A stretch of DNA of 64,000 nt from Auanema rhodensis (GCA_964057225.1 OZ059894.1:17886476-17950475), one strand, 5' to 3'; shown: positions 37,701 through 52,759, counted from the stretch's first letter. The notes: generated from the sequence alone by a model not told the origin. Numbers and translations are program-made.

Positions 37701-40700
37701 ACTTGATTAATGGGTTTTCTTAAATAAACATATTGATAAACAAGGAAAATTCTTCTGCCCCTTCTTGATTCCTAATCCCGAAAAAAATTTATTCCGTCGC
37801 TACTTTTTATGTTAGGATTTACTACCTTCGAACAGATCACTTGACTTAAAAATCACTTGCTCATTCTATGTTCGTCCTTAGCATCGTTCTACAATATAAC
37901 CGGCATTCTTTGTATGATCGTTTTCGCCTTCTTCAATGATCCTCAAAACCTATCCCATTATATCTCATTTGCATGTCAAAGTACCGTAAACGGCAACTAA
38001 TCCTCAATGACCGAAGCTGAAAAAGAAGAGAATGTTCACTATTCATAGTAAGTGAAGCATTGCTTTCCTTCAAATTTCTCTCATCTCTCTCTTTCTCTCT
38101 CATTCTCTCTTGTCAACCCTACTGTTCCCGCCTTTTATCCTAACAGTCCGAAAATGTACAAATATCCCATATAATATCATATAGATGTTACTTTTAAGAA
38201 GAATTTTCGCTACTCGTATATATCAATGATTTTATATTGTATTATTCTCATAATTTACATTTTACAATTTTCCTCTCTTACGTGATTTCTGATCTCCTAT
38301 TTTTGGATTATTCGTTTAAACTAGATTTAACTTTCCACAGCTCTACAACTTTTCTGAACTGTCTTCAAAACATTACCATTCTGTTTTTTGAGGAGTACGT
38401 CCTTGAACAGCGATTATAAACAATCGTCATTTTGGGGCAATATTACCTTTCAAGGAAATCTCACTAACTTCGTGTACTCTTGATGCTTAAGGTTGTGTCT
38501 TTAACCATTGCTTATAGCTTACGAATAAGTATTTGATGACAACATCCAAGTTTAATTTCGAATGACATCATGTTTCCTTAAGCTTTTGTATACCATATTC
38601 AAAAGCATCTAGGATTGTCGAACTTGATGTTTTTTCGCTTGAGTTCTTGTTCCTTTTCATGATGTTCCCTTTGCTCTTCGTTCATAGCAAGACCGGCTTC
38701 CATATGTGAAGCTGTATTTAGTTAAAGCTAGACCTGGCATCAACATTTTCTTTATTCACTCACTTGAGCTGTGAATGACGCATACAATTTAAGAAGCTCA
38801 ATGAACATGCTCACCAAATCGCCAAATATTGATCAGATAACAATATGTTCATTCCCAATAGCTTTTTAGTGTTCTGAACTTGAAAGTATATCAATATTTA
38901 CCGAATTATTTTTTTATTTTGTTTTGCAACATTTTTAAATAAAACTGAACTCAGACTTCTGTCAATCATTTTTTATCTTATTTGACTTTCTTTACATAAT
39001 GTTTCAAGACATGTAAATTATTTAAGTATCTCATGCTCTCTATAGTTTTAAGCAATCTTATGTCTTCTATCTTTTCAAATGCTCAACAATTGACCAAAGT
39101 TTTTTTAAAAGGAACTCTATTTGTTCATCTGTTGTTTCTTCGTTCGAACCGAAGCGCAACATGAATATCTATTTTCGACACCAGCCGTGAGTTGTTCACC
39201 CACAATTTACTTGGATCTCTAATTTATTTTAAAAGATTTTTTTTCAGTTATCTTTTGATAACTATGTTAACTAAATGATAATTCATCTCATTTTAAGCAT
39301 AATATCGGGAGCGAGGGTTTGCTTCATAGAAATTTCAAATGTTTTTCAAATTCCCTTCGATGTTTTTATTTATTTTTAACTCTTTGAAACATCTTCGTTT
39401 ATACCGAACTCAAAAAGAATATTCAAATATATCTTAAAGAAATTTTATTGTTATGTTGCTATTCCACATAAATCAAAAGTATTTTATTATTTGTATCCCT
39501 CTGAGACCAGATTTTAACGCATTCCTACCTATTCGTTCTAGGCATTCCTTCTTTTTTTCTCAATCAGGTGTGACAAAACGAGATTTTTTGAAATGCTTGT
39601 GCAATAAGTTCTGTGTAAACTGATCTCCATTGTTTCACATATTCAGCTATATGTATACAACAGTAACTTTATCTAAAAATGATATAAAATTATTTTTTAT
39701 ATTTTCATATTTGGATTAGTACAACACTTGTTATGACCTGATGATTGACTTTTCTTTCTTTCTACACTAAACTATTCAAAATATACACTGTTTTTGGTTT
39801 ATCTCTTTGAAAACATGTGAAGTGGTTTCGATTAAAACAATATCTGATGTTTTTTTTCTTTAAGCTATGGTCGCTTGAAACATCTTACAGACTTCGTTTT
39901 CTAAACCAGATAACCATATGATTGAGCTTATTTTATGGTATTCAAACCCTTCGAATCCTCTAATACTAGATACAGACTTGATGGTGATTACCTCCGATTT
40001 TCATAGCTTTTCCTTTTCAATACAGTAATCCTGCAGCTGGAAGGAGTGCTAGTAGGAAAACATACCTATTGTTATTCTGAAAAGGCTAGATGCCAAAGGA
40101 TGCTAGATACAACCTTGACTTTGAATGAGGCTATTATAGGCTTTTTCTACTTATATGAAGGTTATAATCGCTTCATTTAATCTTTTTCAAATGTAATTTA
40201 ATACCAAAGAAGCCTAAACCGTTCTCGAGAAAATGTTCGTGAACGGCTTACAGGGTTAAGAACTGTTCTACAAAAAAAACCTCACATGTACAAACTTTTC
40301 CATTAAGTTTCTCCTGTACTTGATCAGAAAAAGGATTGAAGCTAACACAATAATACAAAAACAAAATACGCATTGAATTTTTCTAAGTTCAACAAGCTGC
40401 GGCAATAGGAGGATCTTCATTTGATCCGTCTTAGATGATGTTTCATCTTCCCTTTTCGTTTTTACCACTCTCTCGCCCTCATCTTGCCTGCTTGTCTACC
40501 TGGCTGTCCATTCAAACGCTGAAAGAACAAGACACACAAACTGTATGTAGATATACCTCAAATGGAGGAAAATTGGCCCGACGTGAATTTCGTTGTATAT
40601 AACTCAATTTTTCTTTTAGCGTATTCAGCATGGACTTGCAATGAATCTAGTCTTCGATTGACTTCCTGTTCTATACCTCATCTGTATTTTCAAAATCTAT

Positions 40701-43700
40701 TATAATATTCATTACTTTATTCTTTGTTTTTTTTGTTTTTTATTCAAATTTAAAATATTTTTTAATATATGTATATATATATTTTCAATTCATAAAAATT
40801 TTATTTTAGTTTTCTAAATTATTTTGAAGAAATTTTTTTGAACATACAAGTCCAATAACTTCAGGGAAAAACTTGAGATCGTTTTCTTCAAACTTCCACT
40901 GTTCCGCCCCTGTATGTCGTTTTGCTATAAACATGCGATCGGTTTTATATTTTCAATCGTTCTTCTCAAAGAATCTATAAGCTCTATTGAGCAACCGTTT
41001 CTATTTTAATTATTTATTATAAATTTGTTAATAATAAATAAATAATAATTATGTTTATTTATACATAAATACATAATATATCGTTTATTATTCGCTTTAT
41101 TAATAGATTAGAAAATTATTTTTAAAGTTTATATTTCAAAAAAAAAAAAATTTTTTTTCCAATTTTGTTCCATCTGCCATAGTTTTCATGTACATTAATA
41201 ATTGTGATAATAATAAAAAATAAATGCGTGAGAAGATAGTTAAAAAGAAAAAAAGTTCCCTAATCTGGTCTTTGTTTGTTCCCTCTCTCTGGCCTGTAGT
41301 TGAAGAAATGACCAGTACCAGTCTAAGAAGAAAAGTCTAGTCAGAAAAAAGATAGAATAACCCTGTTCTCTTCTTTTTCATCTTGAAGTACCTTTCTTTT
41401 TTCCACCTCTCTACTTCCTTTCTCATCAGGGACTCGTGGGTTTTGAGTAAATTACCCTTTTCTCAAATCCGAATGTTTAGTATTTGATTAGAAAATATTA
41501 TAAATTTTAACAAAGTTTATACTACTTATAAATCTTTGTTATTCCTATATTTGAAAATTCTTTTGAATCGTGTTTTCATATTTACTTCCTACGTACTTCA
41601 ACTTTTTCTTTGAGTATCTTCATATTATATGTTCTTATTGGTTTTCAAAAACCCTAAGACATTCATAATCCAAACCATGTGCCATTATTAAAAATTTAAA
41701 TCCAGAAACAGGATGAACTTCAAGTTCATCTTTTCTTTTAATCATTTGTATACACACACCAGCTCCAGTTGGCATTTTTGGTGGTCAGGAACAAACAAAC
41801 GAAAATACCTTGTCCTTTTCTCTTTCCCTCTCTCTGTTCTTCTTCTTCTCTCTCTCTGTCTCTTTTTTGCTGGCTCCTCAATTCCTCAATGCGAATTTGA
41901 ATATGAAATTTTAGTTTTATTATTAACTTTCTACAACTGGTTATATCTTACATCATAAGATTCTCTTTAGTATTTATATTCTTATTCTCACGTCATGTGC
42001 CTTTCTTATTCAATCTTACGAATCAATTTTCCCACTGTACTGGCAACTTCCAATTTTAGGCTTAAGTTTTAGAAACTAAGCCGGCTAACAGCGCCATGGA
42101 ATGCTTTCTTCAATGCATTCAGGTTTATCTAACTCAAGGTCTTTCTACCAATAGACAGTCTTTGAACCTGATCATTTTCTTCTCGATGTCCATAATACAC
42201 CGAAGGCCGGGATTTTAGATGGCATTGTTCAATCCCATTGGTACGAACATGCCCATTCATTTTTTTTCTCATTTTGTGTTGAATTTTTTAATCAGATCAT
42301 TCCGTTTTGATTATATTCCTCCTTGAATCAAATTCTTCCGTCCAAGTTCATTCATATAATCCTCCTTTCAGTTTTTATTTAAAATTTTAATTCATAAAGA
42401 AATATATCTTTTGATGTTCAATCAGTTTACCATTATATTTGATGTCTAAAAAGTTTGAAAAAAACATTCTCTTATACCTCTTACCTCCTCTCCTCTCTCC
42501 CCAGTATTTGGTCAAAATGTTCGTTATGATATAAACCTAGTTTAGTGTTCAAAGGTAGAACGGACTTGAATATCGCATAATCATCTGATTTGTAGTGACT
42601 GTTTTAGGTTCTAATGACGGTCATAACAATTTTTTAATGCCCTTTACTGATGAATTAGTGTTGAAAGGTTATTATATATTGTGTACTTTACATATAAAAT
42701 TCTTTTTTTTTATTTTTGTTTTCTTCATTCGTTTTATTTAAAAAAATTATTTTGTATTCTACTCTAATATAGTCTAACAAACGATCGTAATCCAATACAG
42801 ACATGATTTTGACATCTATACCATGTTCTAGACAGTTGATCAGCCGGATGTCAACTATATTATAAACGGAAAACCAGCTGTTAAATCGGATAACTGTCTA
42901 ATCACGTAGCAAGCTTATCCTAAAAGAACTTTACTATATGCTTAGTTAAAATAATTGTTTTTGGCTATATTTGACCCTCAAAAACCTTAAAACCTTACCA
43001 TACGAATAATGAAGAATCTATAGAACTTTATTAAAATTTTATCAATTACAATATCTAATATCTTCAAAGAGATGGCGCTATCTATACATGTAATGATTTG
43101 ATCAATTTTAACACTCAACTGAGCATTATTTAGATTTTCTCACCAATATATTCTCATATTTTCCAATTCAATGCACTTAGAGTTACAGATTATTAAAGAT
43201 TTTTTTATTATCTTATTTTATTATTAGAACTATTCTTCCTGAAATTGATTCTTCACATTCGATTTATACTTATCTTAACTAACCAATTTGGCCGATTGAT
43301 TGGCAATACTGGATATCTTAACTGATTTTTATGATTACGGCGTCATTTTCCAGCTATCTGCCTCTTTGTAATCCGTTTTACTAGTATTTTTATCTCGAAT
43401 CATTTTCATGAAGATATAAAGTATTTTCCAAATCTTTTGATTCCTCTAATCAGAAATCTTTTTAAATATTATTTGAGCTCAATGGACAATTCTATGACCT
43501 TTCGCAAATTACGACAAAGAAGTCAGTAATATCTTAGGCATTTTCCCAAGCCTTTGCCGCCAAACGCTTGACTTTCTTTTCTTCAATAACTATAATTCGC
43601 TTTTTTGACCAAATTCCACAAAAAAATTCCAACTGAAGGGAATGTCTTTAACATATTTCTGTTCCGTCCTTGTACTCATTTTTCAATAGCCAACTCAGGA

Positions 43701-44428
43701 AAAACAACATTATTATGAAAACAAATACTTTACATGATCTATAAATTATATAAAATATTTAGAATATATAAATCTAATTAATTATTAAAAATTATAAGAA
43801 AATATTATAATTAAGTTCATTTATCAGTAAAATAAACATTGATATCTTGTAAACTATGAAACAAAGTATCAATAAATGATTTAATAATAAATGACCAAAG
43901 GGCGATTAAACAGAAAAAGATAATTAGCTAGAATAAGCGCGATCTTTCTCTTCTTGAGAGCGAAAGGTCTTCCTTGCGATATGAATCGTCCGATCATCTT
44001 CATCAGCATCATCATCATCATCCATATCTCCCCATTCATTCCTCTCTATCTTTCATTCTGTTTCTCATTGCAAAACATGAATCAAAATCTTACATATAAG
44101 CATATTGGTGTGAATCTACTCAAAATCCAAAACGAAACACTACATCACCACACCTTGTTTGAATCCTGCTTCTTCTATTATTTGTTATCCCGATTTCTAT
44201 AAGCATTCCTTAAGATCTTCCAACGTTTCAATAGAAATAATATGATGACCATTAAAAAAGTCTTGTTAAATCTGTAGTTATCGGCAAGAAAACAAGATCT
44301 TTACTTCTCATCATTTTTTTTCAAATTTATATTTTATTTTTCTTGTTGTAAAGTAACAATTTTCTAATTTTTTTAATATTTTTCCCTTTATATTCGTAGT
44401 TTTGTGTTTTTCCAAATTTATATTTCAG
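34747..44428. other. Nearly 10-kb gene-free region between divergent CoREST and formin genes
   Basis: No supported coding sequence in 9.7 kb. Open frames are short and of low complexity. The DNA is AT-rich with CT-rich patches (about 35620-35660, 38080-38115, 41820-41865) and an ATC run near 44003-44022. The region must contain promoters for both divergent genes and could hold upstream exons or enhancers of the formin, whose first recognised exon begins directly behind an acceptor. No RNA gene or transposon terminal repeat was recognised. Confidence 0.5.
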
Positions 44429-47400
44429 ATGGAATACATTGAAGACTGGGTTGAGCGAGCCTTATCGTGTTTTTACAAAGATAGTTACAAGAAAGATGAA
44501 AAAGAAGAAAAAAAGGTATCAAAGCTATATTACCTGGATCCTTTGGAATTACTCGATGAATCAAAGCTCAAATCAGACTTTGAAAAATTTGTGGTATGTT
44601 AACCATATATTTCAATAAATATAATCAATGAAACCGATTTAGGAAGATCTGGGGTTAAGTGAAGAGAAACGGCAGGAATTGTTTGATTATCCTCGAGAAA
44701 AGAAAATTGCCTTATTAACGACTCAGCAGGTATGGTTATTGACTTTTTGAAAAAAAAAACTTCTATCTTTGTTTCTACATGTTCTCTTGTATTATCAGTA
44801 TATCTGAATGTTGTTGCGTAATATCTCATTGAGTTGAATAGGCTTAAAAAGAATTTTTTGTTAAAAAACCCTTTTCCTTTTGAAATATTTTGAATTTTTC
44901 CACAAAAGTTAATGCAATCAAGGATCAAGTTTTATATTTCAACATTTGAATAGACGATTACGACTTAAATCATGATAAAATAATCTAAAAGCAATCATGA
45001 CTGTCAATATATTTACCTTAGCCGACACAATAAGATGATCTCATATTTTCTATTGGAGTAGCATCAAATAATTGACCTCTTAAACTTCTTGATTGAATAT
45101 CAATAAGCATTTCGCACGTTCTGTTTACATATCAAGTAAGATCACATCATCAACGACTTTTAATGATCTTCTTCAAGTTTGAATATCAAAAACATATTTC
45201 TCGGTTTTTCTTTTGGACATCATTTAACTTATTTCACAGCTCAAATATTATTTTTCCTCCAACTAAATAATAATTATGAATATATAATTACGTTGTCAAT
45301 TTGAAAAATATATATATTAATTATTTATTTTTATTTTTGTTTATTTACTTCATTTTTAAAGGCACGCGCATCTGCTGATTGGAAGCCTTTAATCAACCTT
45401 CTAAAGCAGTTGAGTGACAACTTTAACGTGGATTTGGATACGTTAGGTCAATTACAAAATCTTGTCATAACATTACGAACACAAGGAGAAAGGTAAGACA
45501 TTTATATCTTATTTTCATATCTTTTCCATGAATTCAAAATATTCTGAAAGCATATGCATGTAGTTGTTGTATTGAAACTATTTGTGGTTAATACAATAAT
45601 GCTTAAGAATGAGAAGAAGGTCAAATGGATGATGCAAAACATATACAAATACAAATAATTGCTTTCGTTTTATCTATGCAATAATAAAATTTTCTTTGAA
45701 AATGCTTGAAAAGTTGTATCATTTCACTTTTTCATTTTGAAACTTTCAAGCATATTAGTAACATATTATAATTTTATTTCAATTATAGCTTTATCTCCGA
45801 ATTTCTATCCAGTTCTGGATTAGAATTATTGACTATTAGCCTTGAATTGTGTCATTCAAAATCAGGACGAGAACCATACGCACTATTACTAATTTGTTCT
45901 TTCCGAGCTCTTCTCAATTCTACGGTAAGCTCTTTTAGTCTTTAAATAAAAACAACAATAACAACAACAACAACAACAAAAACAACCACAATAGTCAATT
46001 TTTTTCATTTTTATGTTCCTATTTCAATAGTATAGCATATTCGTTTTTGCATGCTTGTGTGTCACGTAAATGAGCCGTAATACATAGATTTCACTTAGCA
46101 AAATACAGCTTTTGCTAAATTGCATACCTCATGATAATAGGACAGGACTGAAATGTTACCATTTTGCCCCAATTCGTCACACTGTACTAATGAAGAAAGG
46201 AAAAGTTTTTCGAACAGATATTCTGCTCGTCTCGAACAATCTTCTTAAATCAGATAGTTTTTTGGTGGTCCGTATTGCTTTCGCTTCCCACAATTATTTG
46301 CCTAGCAGATCATCAGTCAGCTTCTACTTGGATGGTCTGTCAGGCGATGATGACTTAGCCATCTGACCAAGCCCAGTTCCGGAGATTGTTGCAGTCATTG
46401 GCTGATCCGGCTTTTTTGCAACCATTTACATCTTCCTTCTTTCCGTGTTCCGTTTTTGTTGTCCTTCACTTTCCAATGACATGCTCGCTGTCACTAATAT
46501 GACTAATAGTCTCTCTTTTCATTTATACTTTCAAAAGATATTTTCCAAAACTGAAGAAATTGAATATATAAGCATCCTTTTCATTAATCATAATTGTAAT
46601 ATTTCTATATTAAAATCTATTTATTCGTCAATTTTTAGTTATAAATCACATTGTCTTTACTATTCTGTCAGGAACCTTTTTACGATTTTCTTTTAATTTC
46701 CTATTTTAATGATGCATTCGCATGAGCATATTATATTCTATGAAGATAGACTTAAAAGAATTTTGGTTGAAAAGCAAAGCATCCAGACAGCAAATATCAC
46801 AAAGCCTTTACTACATTTTCACAAGACGGATCGTTTTCTAAAATAATATTATAACGAAAGTCTTTGTGAAGAAAGCTACAATATTCTATATATTCTATGT
46901 CACGCAACTATTCTTATAGATAGTTAAATAATCTATTCTTTACCTTCTTTTTCGGATCTTGCACATTCTTATTAATTATTTAAAAGAACAGATAGGTAAC
47001 AAATAGCCTAACTATCGAATATCACATAAATTTGAAACAGCTGGATGTTCTGATTCAGTGTGACTACCGTGTAACACCCCTTTACTCCAATTACCATATT
47101 TGATGACTCACCAGTAGCAGTAAAGACCAAAAGATTTTTTGATTATGTTTGTATTCTCTTGGCTCTTTCAATATATTTTTCACCTTTTTATCCATTTTCC
47201 AGGTATCAGCATTAAGCTGTAAAAAGTTTTTAGCATTTCTTACCATGAGTATGTTAAGATAATAATAAGAAATAAAAAATATAATTTATAATAAGTTTTA
47301 TTTTTGTTTCAGATTGGACGACAATCAGTTCTTCTGAATCGTGATGCTTTATTAATAATAGCCAGATCAATTTATTTCAACGATCCCAAGTGTAAGGTAA

Positions 47401-50400
47401 GGAATATAATACATTTCTTTCTTTTTTTCAAAAAGATCTTTCTATATGTGATATTTCAAATCTCCTCTTTTGAAACATCCATTTTTTTTTCTGTTCAAAA
47501 CAAATTCCAGTTATGCATGTATCAGCTCAAACAGTTACTTTGCCATTCGTTTCCTTTTTTTAAAAATCTGAGACGAAACGTCATAACGCGTGTACTCAAG
47601 GAAGTCACGAAACGTATGATTGAATGAAACTGTTTATAAAAAAATAAATTTTAAACAAATATTGATAGAAAAATTAAAGAAGAGGATGGTGGGGGGGGGG
47701 GAGCTACCAATATGTCTATTCAACTAGTCCCAAGCACATCATGTTTAGAGAAATATTTTGATATGTATACTACTTGTTTGATTTTCGCATACTTTCTTTT
47801 TGAATTGTATAGAGAGAGACATGTTCCTTGATGAAAACAACATGTTCGTATATTCTATTTAAAATGTTTTCTTTTCTTATTCAACTAGAAAGCTCAAATT
47901 AGCTTAAACACTGTATTTTCTATTGAACTGATACTTTTTGATTTTACCTGTTACTTTTACAATTTACTTTTAATTTTAACAACAAGCAACAATAAAATGG
48001 CTTGATATTATTGAGTCAACAACATGTTACGTTCGGCATGTTTCTGTATTTGGTTTAAACTGGATATTTCTGATATCGTATTGTTGACTTTTTTCGCCAT
48101 TTCGGTAGCTTCTTCTCTGAAGCGTTTTAAGGTTTTATCGCTAGTTCCGCGTCATCTTTTTTTGGTAACAACTTCTTTCAATTCCTCAACTATGATTTTT
48201 TTCATTGCAATTCGTGTTGCCAGTGCAGCAAGAATTGTTTTTTCCTTCGTTTGATTACAAAGTCAATTTTCTTCAAGCTTTAAGTAATGTATGTATAAAG
48301 TACTATTTCTTAATATATAGTTTATATAGTTAGAAGATTTATTTTTATCAAAAATAAATAAAAGTAATTGAAATGGAACAATGTTGAAGTTGAAAGATTC
48401 CTGATTCTCATAACGCTTCTTCTAATCCGTTCAGGAATTCTACTAATTTATATAAACAAGCGAACGGTCAACTGACTTCTTTTCCATTCTCTAAAATACA
48501 ATTATTCATTCTTTTCTCTTAATCTTTAAGTTATGTGCTGTAAATTTATTTATTTTAGATTATTGCTATTGAAATATTATCAGGACTTTGTTTTGTTGCT
48601 GACGAAGACGGCCACGGAAAAGTTCTTGAAGTGCTTAAGGAGGTAAATCATTTTATATTTTTTATCAACATGAGAACTCCTAACTCTTTAAGGTTTCGCC
48701 ACTATTAGGAGAAAGAACACGTTTTCAACATTTGGTCAACGATTTACTTCGAAAGTTAGTGTTCGATCTAGTGTCTTTTGCTAAATAAAAACAAAAAATG
48801 ATAGTAAACATTTGTTTTCCAGCTTCTCGTCCTATCGAGAATCAGACCGCGTACGTACAGCCGTCTTAAGTCTCATAAACGCCTTACTCAGCAACGGTAT
48901 AGCCCAGGTTTGTTAGCTTAAAGTTTTATTAAAAAGTAGAAACATTAAGAAATTGATACAATATTTATTCTTTTTATGGTCAATTATTCTTCTAGAATAT
49001 TAATAATCAGAATATAAATATGAGTTTTCTTAAAAACACCGATTCTTAGTTTAGTACACAACTAAGCTTTGCAATTTCATTAATCTCTTTGCAAATCAAC
49101 TATTTCCTTTTCGACCCAATATACTAAATGGTTTTCTTTATAAATTCATCGTAACATGCATATATCATATTGTTAAAAGCTTTCATTTTCTAACTACATT
49201 CTGTAAAACATTAAGAATAATTTCATTCTAGCTGTTCATATTTTGATTCAACACAAGCAAATGTGACTATTAATGTAGGCTTGCACGTAACATCTGTTCC
49301 CCTCAATTCTTCATATTACTCCAATTTAAATTGAATCTCTTTACTTAATTAAATATTTATAATTTTTTAGCTCTTTATGAGTTAAAACCAATATAATCCT
49401 AATTTCAATTTTTATTTTTAATATTACAAAAATTTTAGAATTCTGTTACATTCCGAGCACATTTGAGATTCGAACTTCTCATGCTTGGGATCGAAAAAGT
49501 TCTTGAAGCTATAAAGGATGATGCTTCATCGCGACTCGATGATCACATCGATTTATTCGAGATGATGAGAAAAGAAGATGAGATTGCATTATGGTTAGTA
49601 CTTTTGATCATTTTTATTTATTATATATGTGTGAACAAAAAGGTTATCATTATACATTTCAGCGGAAATTCAGAAGATTCAGGAGCATCATCTCCTGTTG
49701 ACTTTGAGAGTGTGGTTGGAATGGCTGAAGCATTACATGAAAAACTATCTTCATCACTTGCTCTACCACATTTCATTTCTTTACTTCAGCATTTATTCAT
49801 GGTTTTCTTAAAGATGTTAGTCTTGTAAATATTTAATTATGATATAGGTACCTTGTGATGAAAAGCATACACCATTATGGAAGCTTTTTGATCTAATTCT
49901 TCAGCAATTAACACTTCAATCAACAGTTCAAGGCATGACAGATGTATGCCATCCAATAACTAATAATATAGATATGAATGTTGTACTTTCAAGGTTAACT
50001 ACTATTTTTAAATACTATTTCAATATTTATATTCAAGACTTCAAACTCAATGTGATTATGAAAGAGTAGAGCAAGAAATGGATAAATTGAAAGAAGAGTT
50101 GGAGCAAGAACGAACGCGATGTATTGAATTAGAAAATAAATTGGCTGATTATCAAGATGGAAGATCGAGTATCTCTAGCAGGTAGTGTAGTTTTCCACAT
50201 AGCAGTCTTAAGTAATTTTCTCTACAGAATATCTACTATATCGTCATCTCCGTCTGATCCCTGTCCGTCACCTACTCCAAGCTTACCTCCGGTATGCCCA
50301 CCCTGCGCTCCTCCTCCCCCACCTCCTCCAATTATGGGAATGAAGGCTGAAGTGAAAACAGAGGTTCCCTATATGACATAGTGGTATTTCATTAACTTTT

Positions 50401-52265
50401 TATATGCTTTATAGATTCAAAAGAAAGTTCCAACACCGCCAAATTCTCTAAAATCGTTAAATTGGAACAAATTGACCTCCGAAAAAATAAAAGGCTCACT
50501 TTGGGAATCCATCGAAGATGAAAAGTTATACAAACAGGTTAAATTCACAAAGCTCAAACCATTCTAATGATTCTATAATATAGATAGACTTACCTGAACT
50601 CTCAACCATCTTTGCCACCACTTCCTCTCATAAGGACGATGATACTGAGACTGTGGCCGGAACATTACGAAGAAATAGAGACACACAGGTTTTCAAAAAA
50701 GTTTAGTAAAAAAAAACTAAAAAATTGTTTATTAAAGGTTTCTGTGATTGATTCACGACGGTATCAAAACTGTACAATTATGTTGTCAAAATTAAAACTG
50801 ACTCATAAAGAAATTCGATCTGTTATTATGGGCATGGATGAACATGGAAAACTACCGAAAGATATGCTTGAACAGGTTTTTAAATCTTCATATTTCTTTT
50901 ACTGAACTCAATTGTATAGATGTTAAAATTTGTTCCAAGTAAAGAAGAAATATCTCTTCTCAATGAAACAGTAAATCGTTATAAAACACCAACAGTTTTA
51001 GCTTTAGCTGATAGGTATTTGTACGAAATTGCCCAGTAAGTTCAATAAGAAAATTAAGAATATATTTTTATTTTTACAGTATTCCTCGTTTCGAACAACG
51101 ATTACGCTGTCTTCATCATATTCGAACATTCAAAGATAGAGTTGAATACATATTGCCACATATCAACGGTAACATTACATTTCAATATTTTTATTTGAAA
51201 AACCCAATATTTCAGCTGTTATCAAAGCTTCTTCTTTACTGATTTCTAATAAACGATTCAAGCAATTGTTGTCATTGGTTTTAGCCATTGGCAATTACTT
51301 AAACTATGGTAAACGAAACGGAAATGCTTATGGTAAGACTTTTAATATTGATTAAATTCTATATTCAAATGTTTTCTAAATTTAGGTTTTGATTTATATT
51401 CTTTGAATAGGATCTGTGATGTGAAATATTCAACTAGATCTGATCGTAATTTGTTACATTACATAATTCAATGGATTGAGAGAAAATCACCAGATATTAT
51501 GAGAATTAGAAAAGATCTTGCTATTATTTTTGATGCTGCAAGGTTCAGGTACTTGAAATTTATATATAGCTTGATTTGAATATAATATTTACAGTCGTTC
51601 GGAAGTTTTAGCTGAAATTCGAAGTCTAGAACAAACAATATCTGCGGTAAAAGCCGAACTCATTCATTTAGAAACATATAGGCAACAAGAGTTACCAGAA
51701 GATATTAGTGATAAGAAGAAGGTTTTGATTTTTCTTTATTAACTTTCTTATTTCCTTTAAATTAGGATCGTTTCATCTCCGTAGCTAAACAATTTCTCTC
51801 GTCGTCAATGTCGGATTTTAATAATTTAGAGAAAGCTCATAACGAGATGAAGTTAAAGGTATTTCCTATACCTCAAAAATCTTCTAACTAAATCCTTTTT
51901 AGTTTGCTGACTGTACTAAACTGTTTTGTTTTGACAATTCTGCTAGCCCTGAAGAGTTCTTCTCTGTTCTGGCTAAATTTTTCAACACCTTCTCAGAACA
52001 CTGTCGCCAACATTGGATTCAGAATGAAGAAAAGGAAAAAGAGAAGAGGCAGACTTTAGCACGAAGTTACTTTGCCAAAAAAAGTAAGTTGATTACTCAA
52101 AGCTATCAGTTTCATCTTGAATTTTCAGGTAAACGATCAGAAAAAGAACGTGATTTTGAGCAATTGATAAGTGCTCTTCAATCAGGAGACATTTTCAAGG
52201 AAGAACTTTGTAGGTTACGAACATCTTTCCGAATACCGAAAAGATCACGAACAGCGAAAGCATAA
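44429..52265 (+). CDS. daam-1: DAAM-type diaphanous-related formin
   Basis: I join 24 exons in consistent phase to 973 residues, ATG 44429 to TAA 52263-52265. The ATG abuts a TATTTCAG acceptor, so the start is either trans-spliced or the 5' part of a longer gene. The GTPase-binding/FH3 region fills about residues 40-400 ([48 protein letters not shown]). A predicted coil (about 440-480) leads to a short FH1 with one main run of seven prolines near [16 protein letters not shown]2 runs from LKSLNWNKL to about residue 900, including [14 protein letters not shown] and [20 protein letters not shown]. The C-terminal DAD core is [14 protein letters not shown] with basic residues after it. DAAM formins nucleate and elongate actin filaments downstream of Rho and Dishevelled; DAD binding to the N-terminus keeps them autoinhibited. 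Introns 2, 4, 5 and 8 are 0.5-1.4 kb, the rest mostly 43-60 bp. Confidence 0.93.
45951..45987. repeat. (AAC)n microsatellite in formin intron 4
   Basis: CAA/AAC run of about ten units with minor interruptions, about 30 bp into the 1.4-kb fourth intron. Confidence 0.9.
47691..47701. repeat. G11 homopolymer in formin intron 5
   Basis: Eleven consecutive G in a strongly AT-rich intron; the longest G run noticed in the window. Confidence 0.95.
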
Positions 52266-52759
52266 AAGAAGTTTTGTACCAAAACGTTCATATTTATAAT
52301 TATTCATATCATTCCTTTTACTCAGCATTATGACAGCTTTACTATTTTGTATATTTATAATCACGTGTTTTTTTTTGGAGTTCTTCAGACTCATTTTAGT
52401 ATTGAGAAAACACTGTAAGATCTCGTTATTTCATTTGAAATACTTTTCTGTATTTATGTTCATAATCAAACAATAGCTCTTTGTTTGAGCTTAATAACGA
52501 TACTCAATCTTTATATGTAATATACATACCGAGAGCTTCAATAAAACTTTTAATATTATGATTCTCTAGATATCACAGCCAACAGATAGTTTGAAATCCA
52601 AGAGCAACAAATGATTTGAGAAAAAAATTAAAAGTTAAGACCCGCCACTATTAGACAATCCAATACGACTTCTTCATGGATATTAAGAAAATATATGGAG
52701 CATGGCAATCTTAATTTTGAGCTCAGAGCAATCAACCAACACAGTTGTCATACGAGACT
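52266..52759. other. Convergent 3' intergenic gap between formin and JAMP genes
   Basis: About 490 bp between two genes that end toward each other. The formin 3' UTR and polyadenylation signal occupy the left part; the JAMP 3' UTR must lie in the right part. No coding sequence is supported. Confidence 0.6.
52540..52545 (+). terminator. Polyadenylation signal AATAAA
   Basis: Canonical hexamer about 275 bp after the formin stop codon, before the convergent JAMP gene. Confidence 0.6.

Noticed and set aside
52570-52590. TATCACAGCC string matching the miR-2 family seed region
   Set aside because: The 3' half does not match and no hairpin partner was seen nearby; likely chance in 3' flanking DNA.
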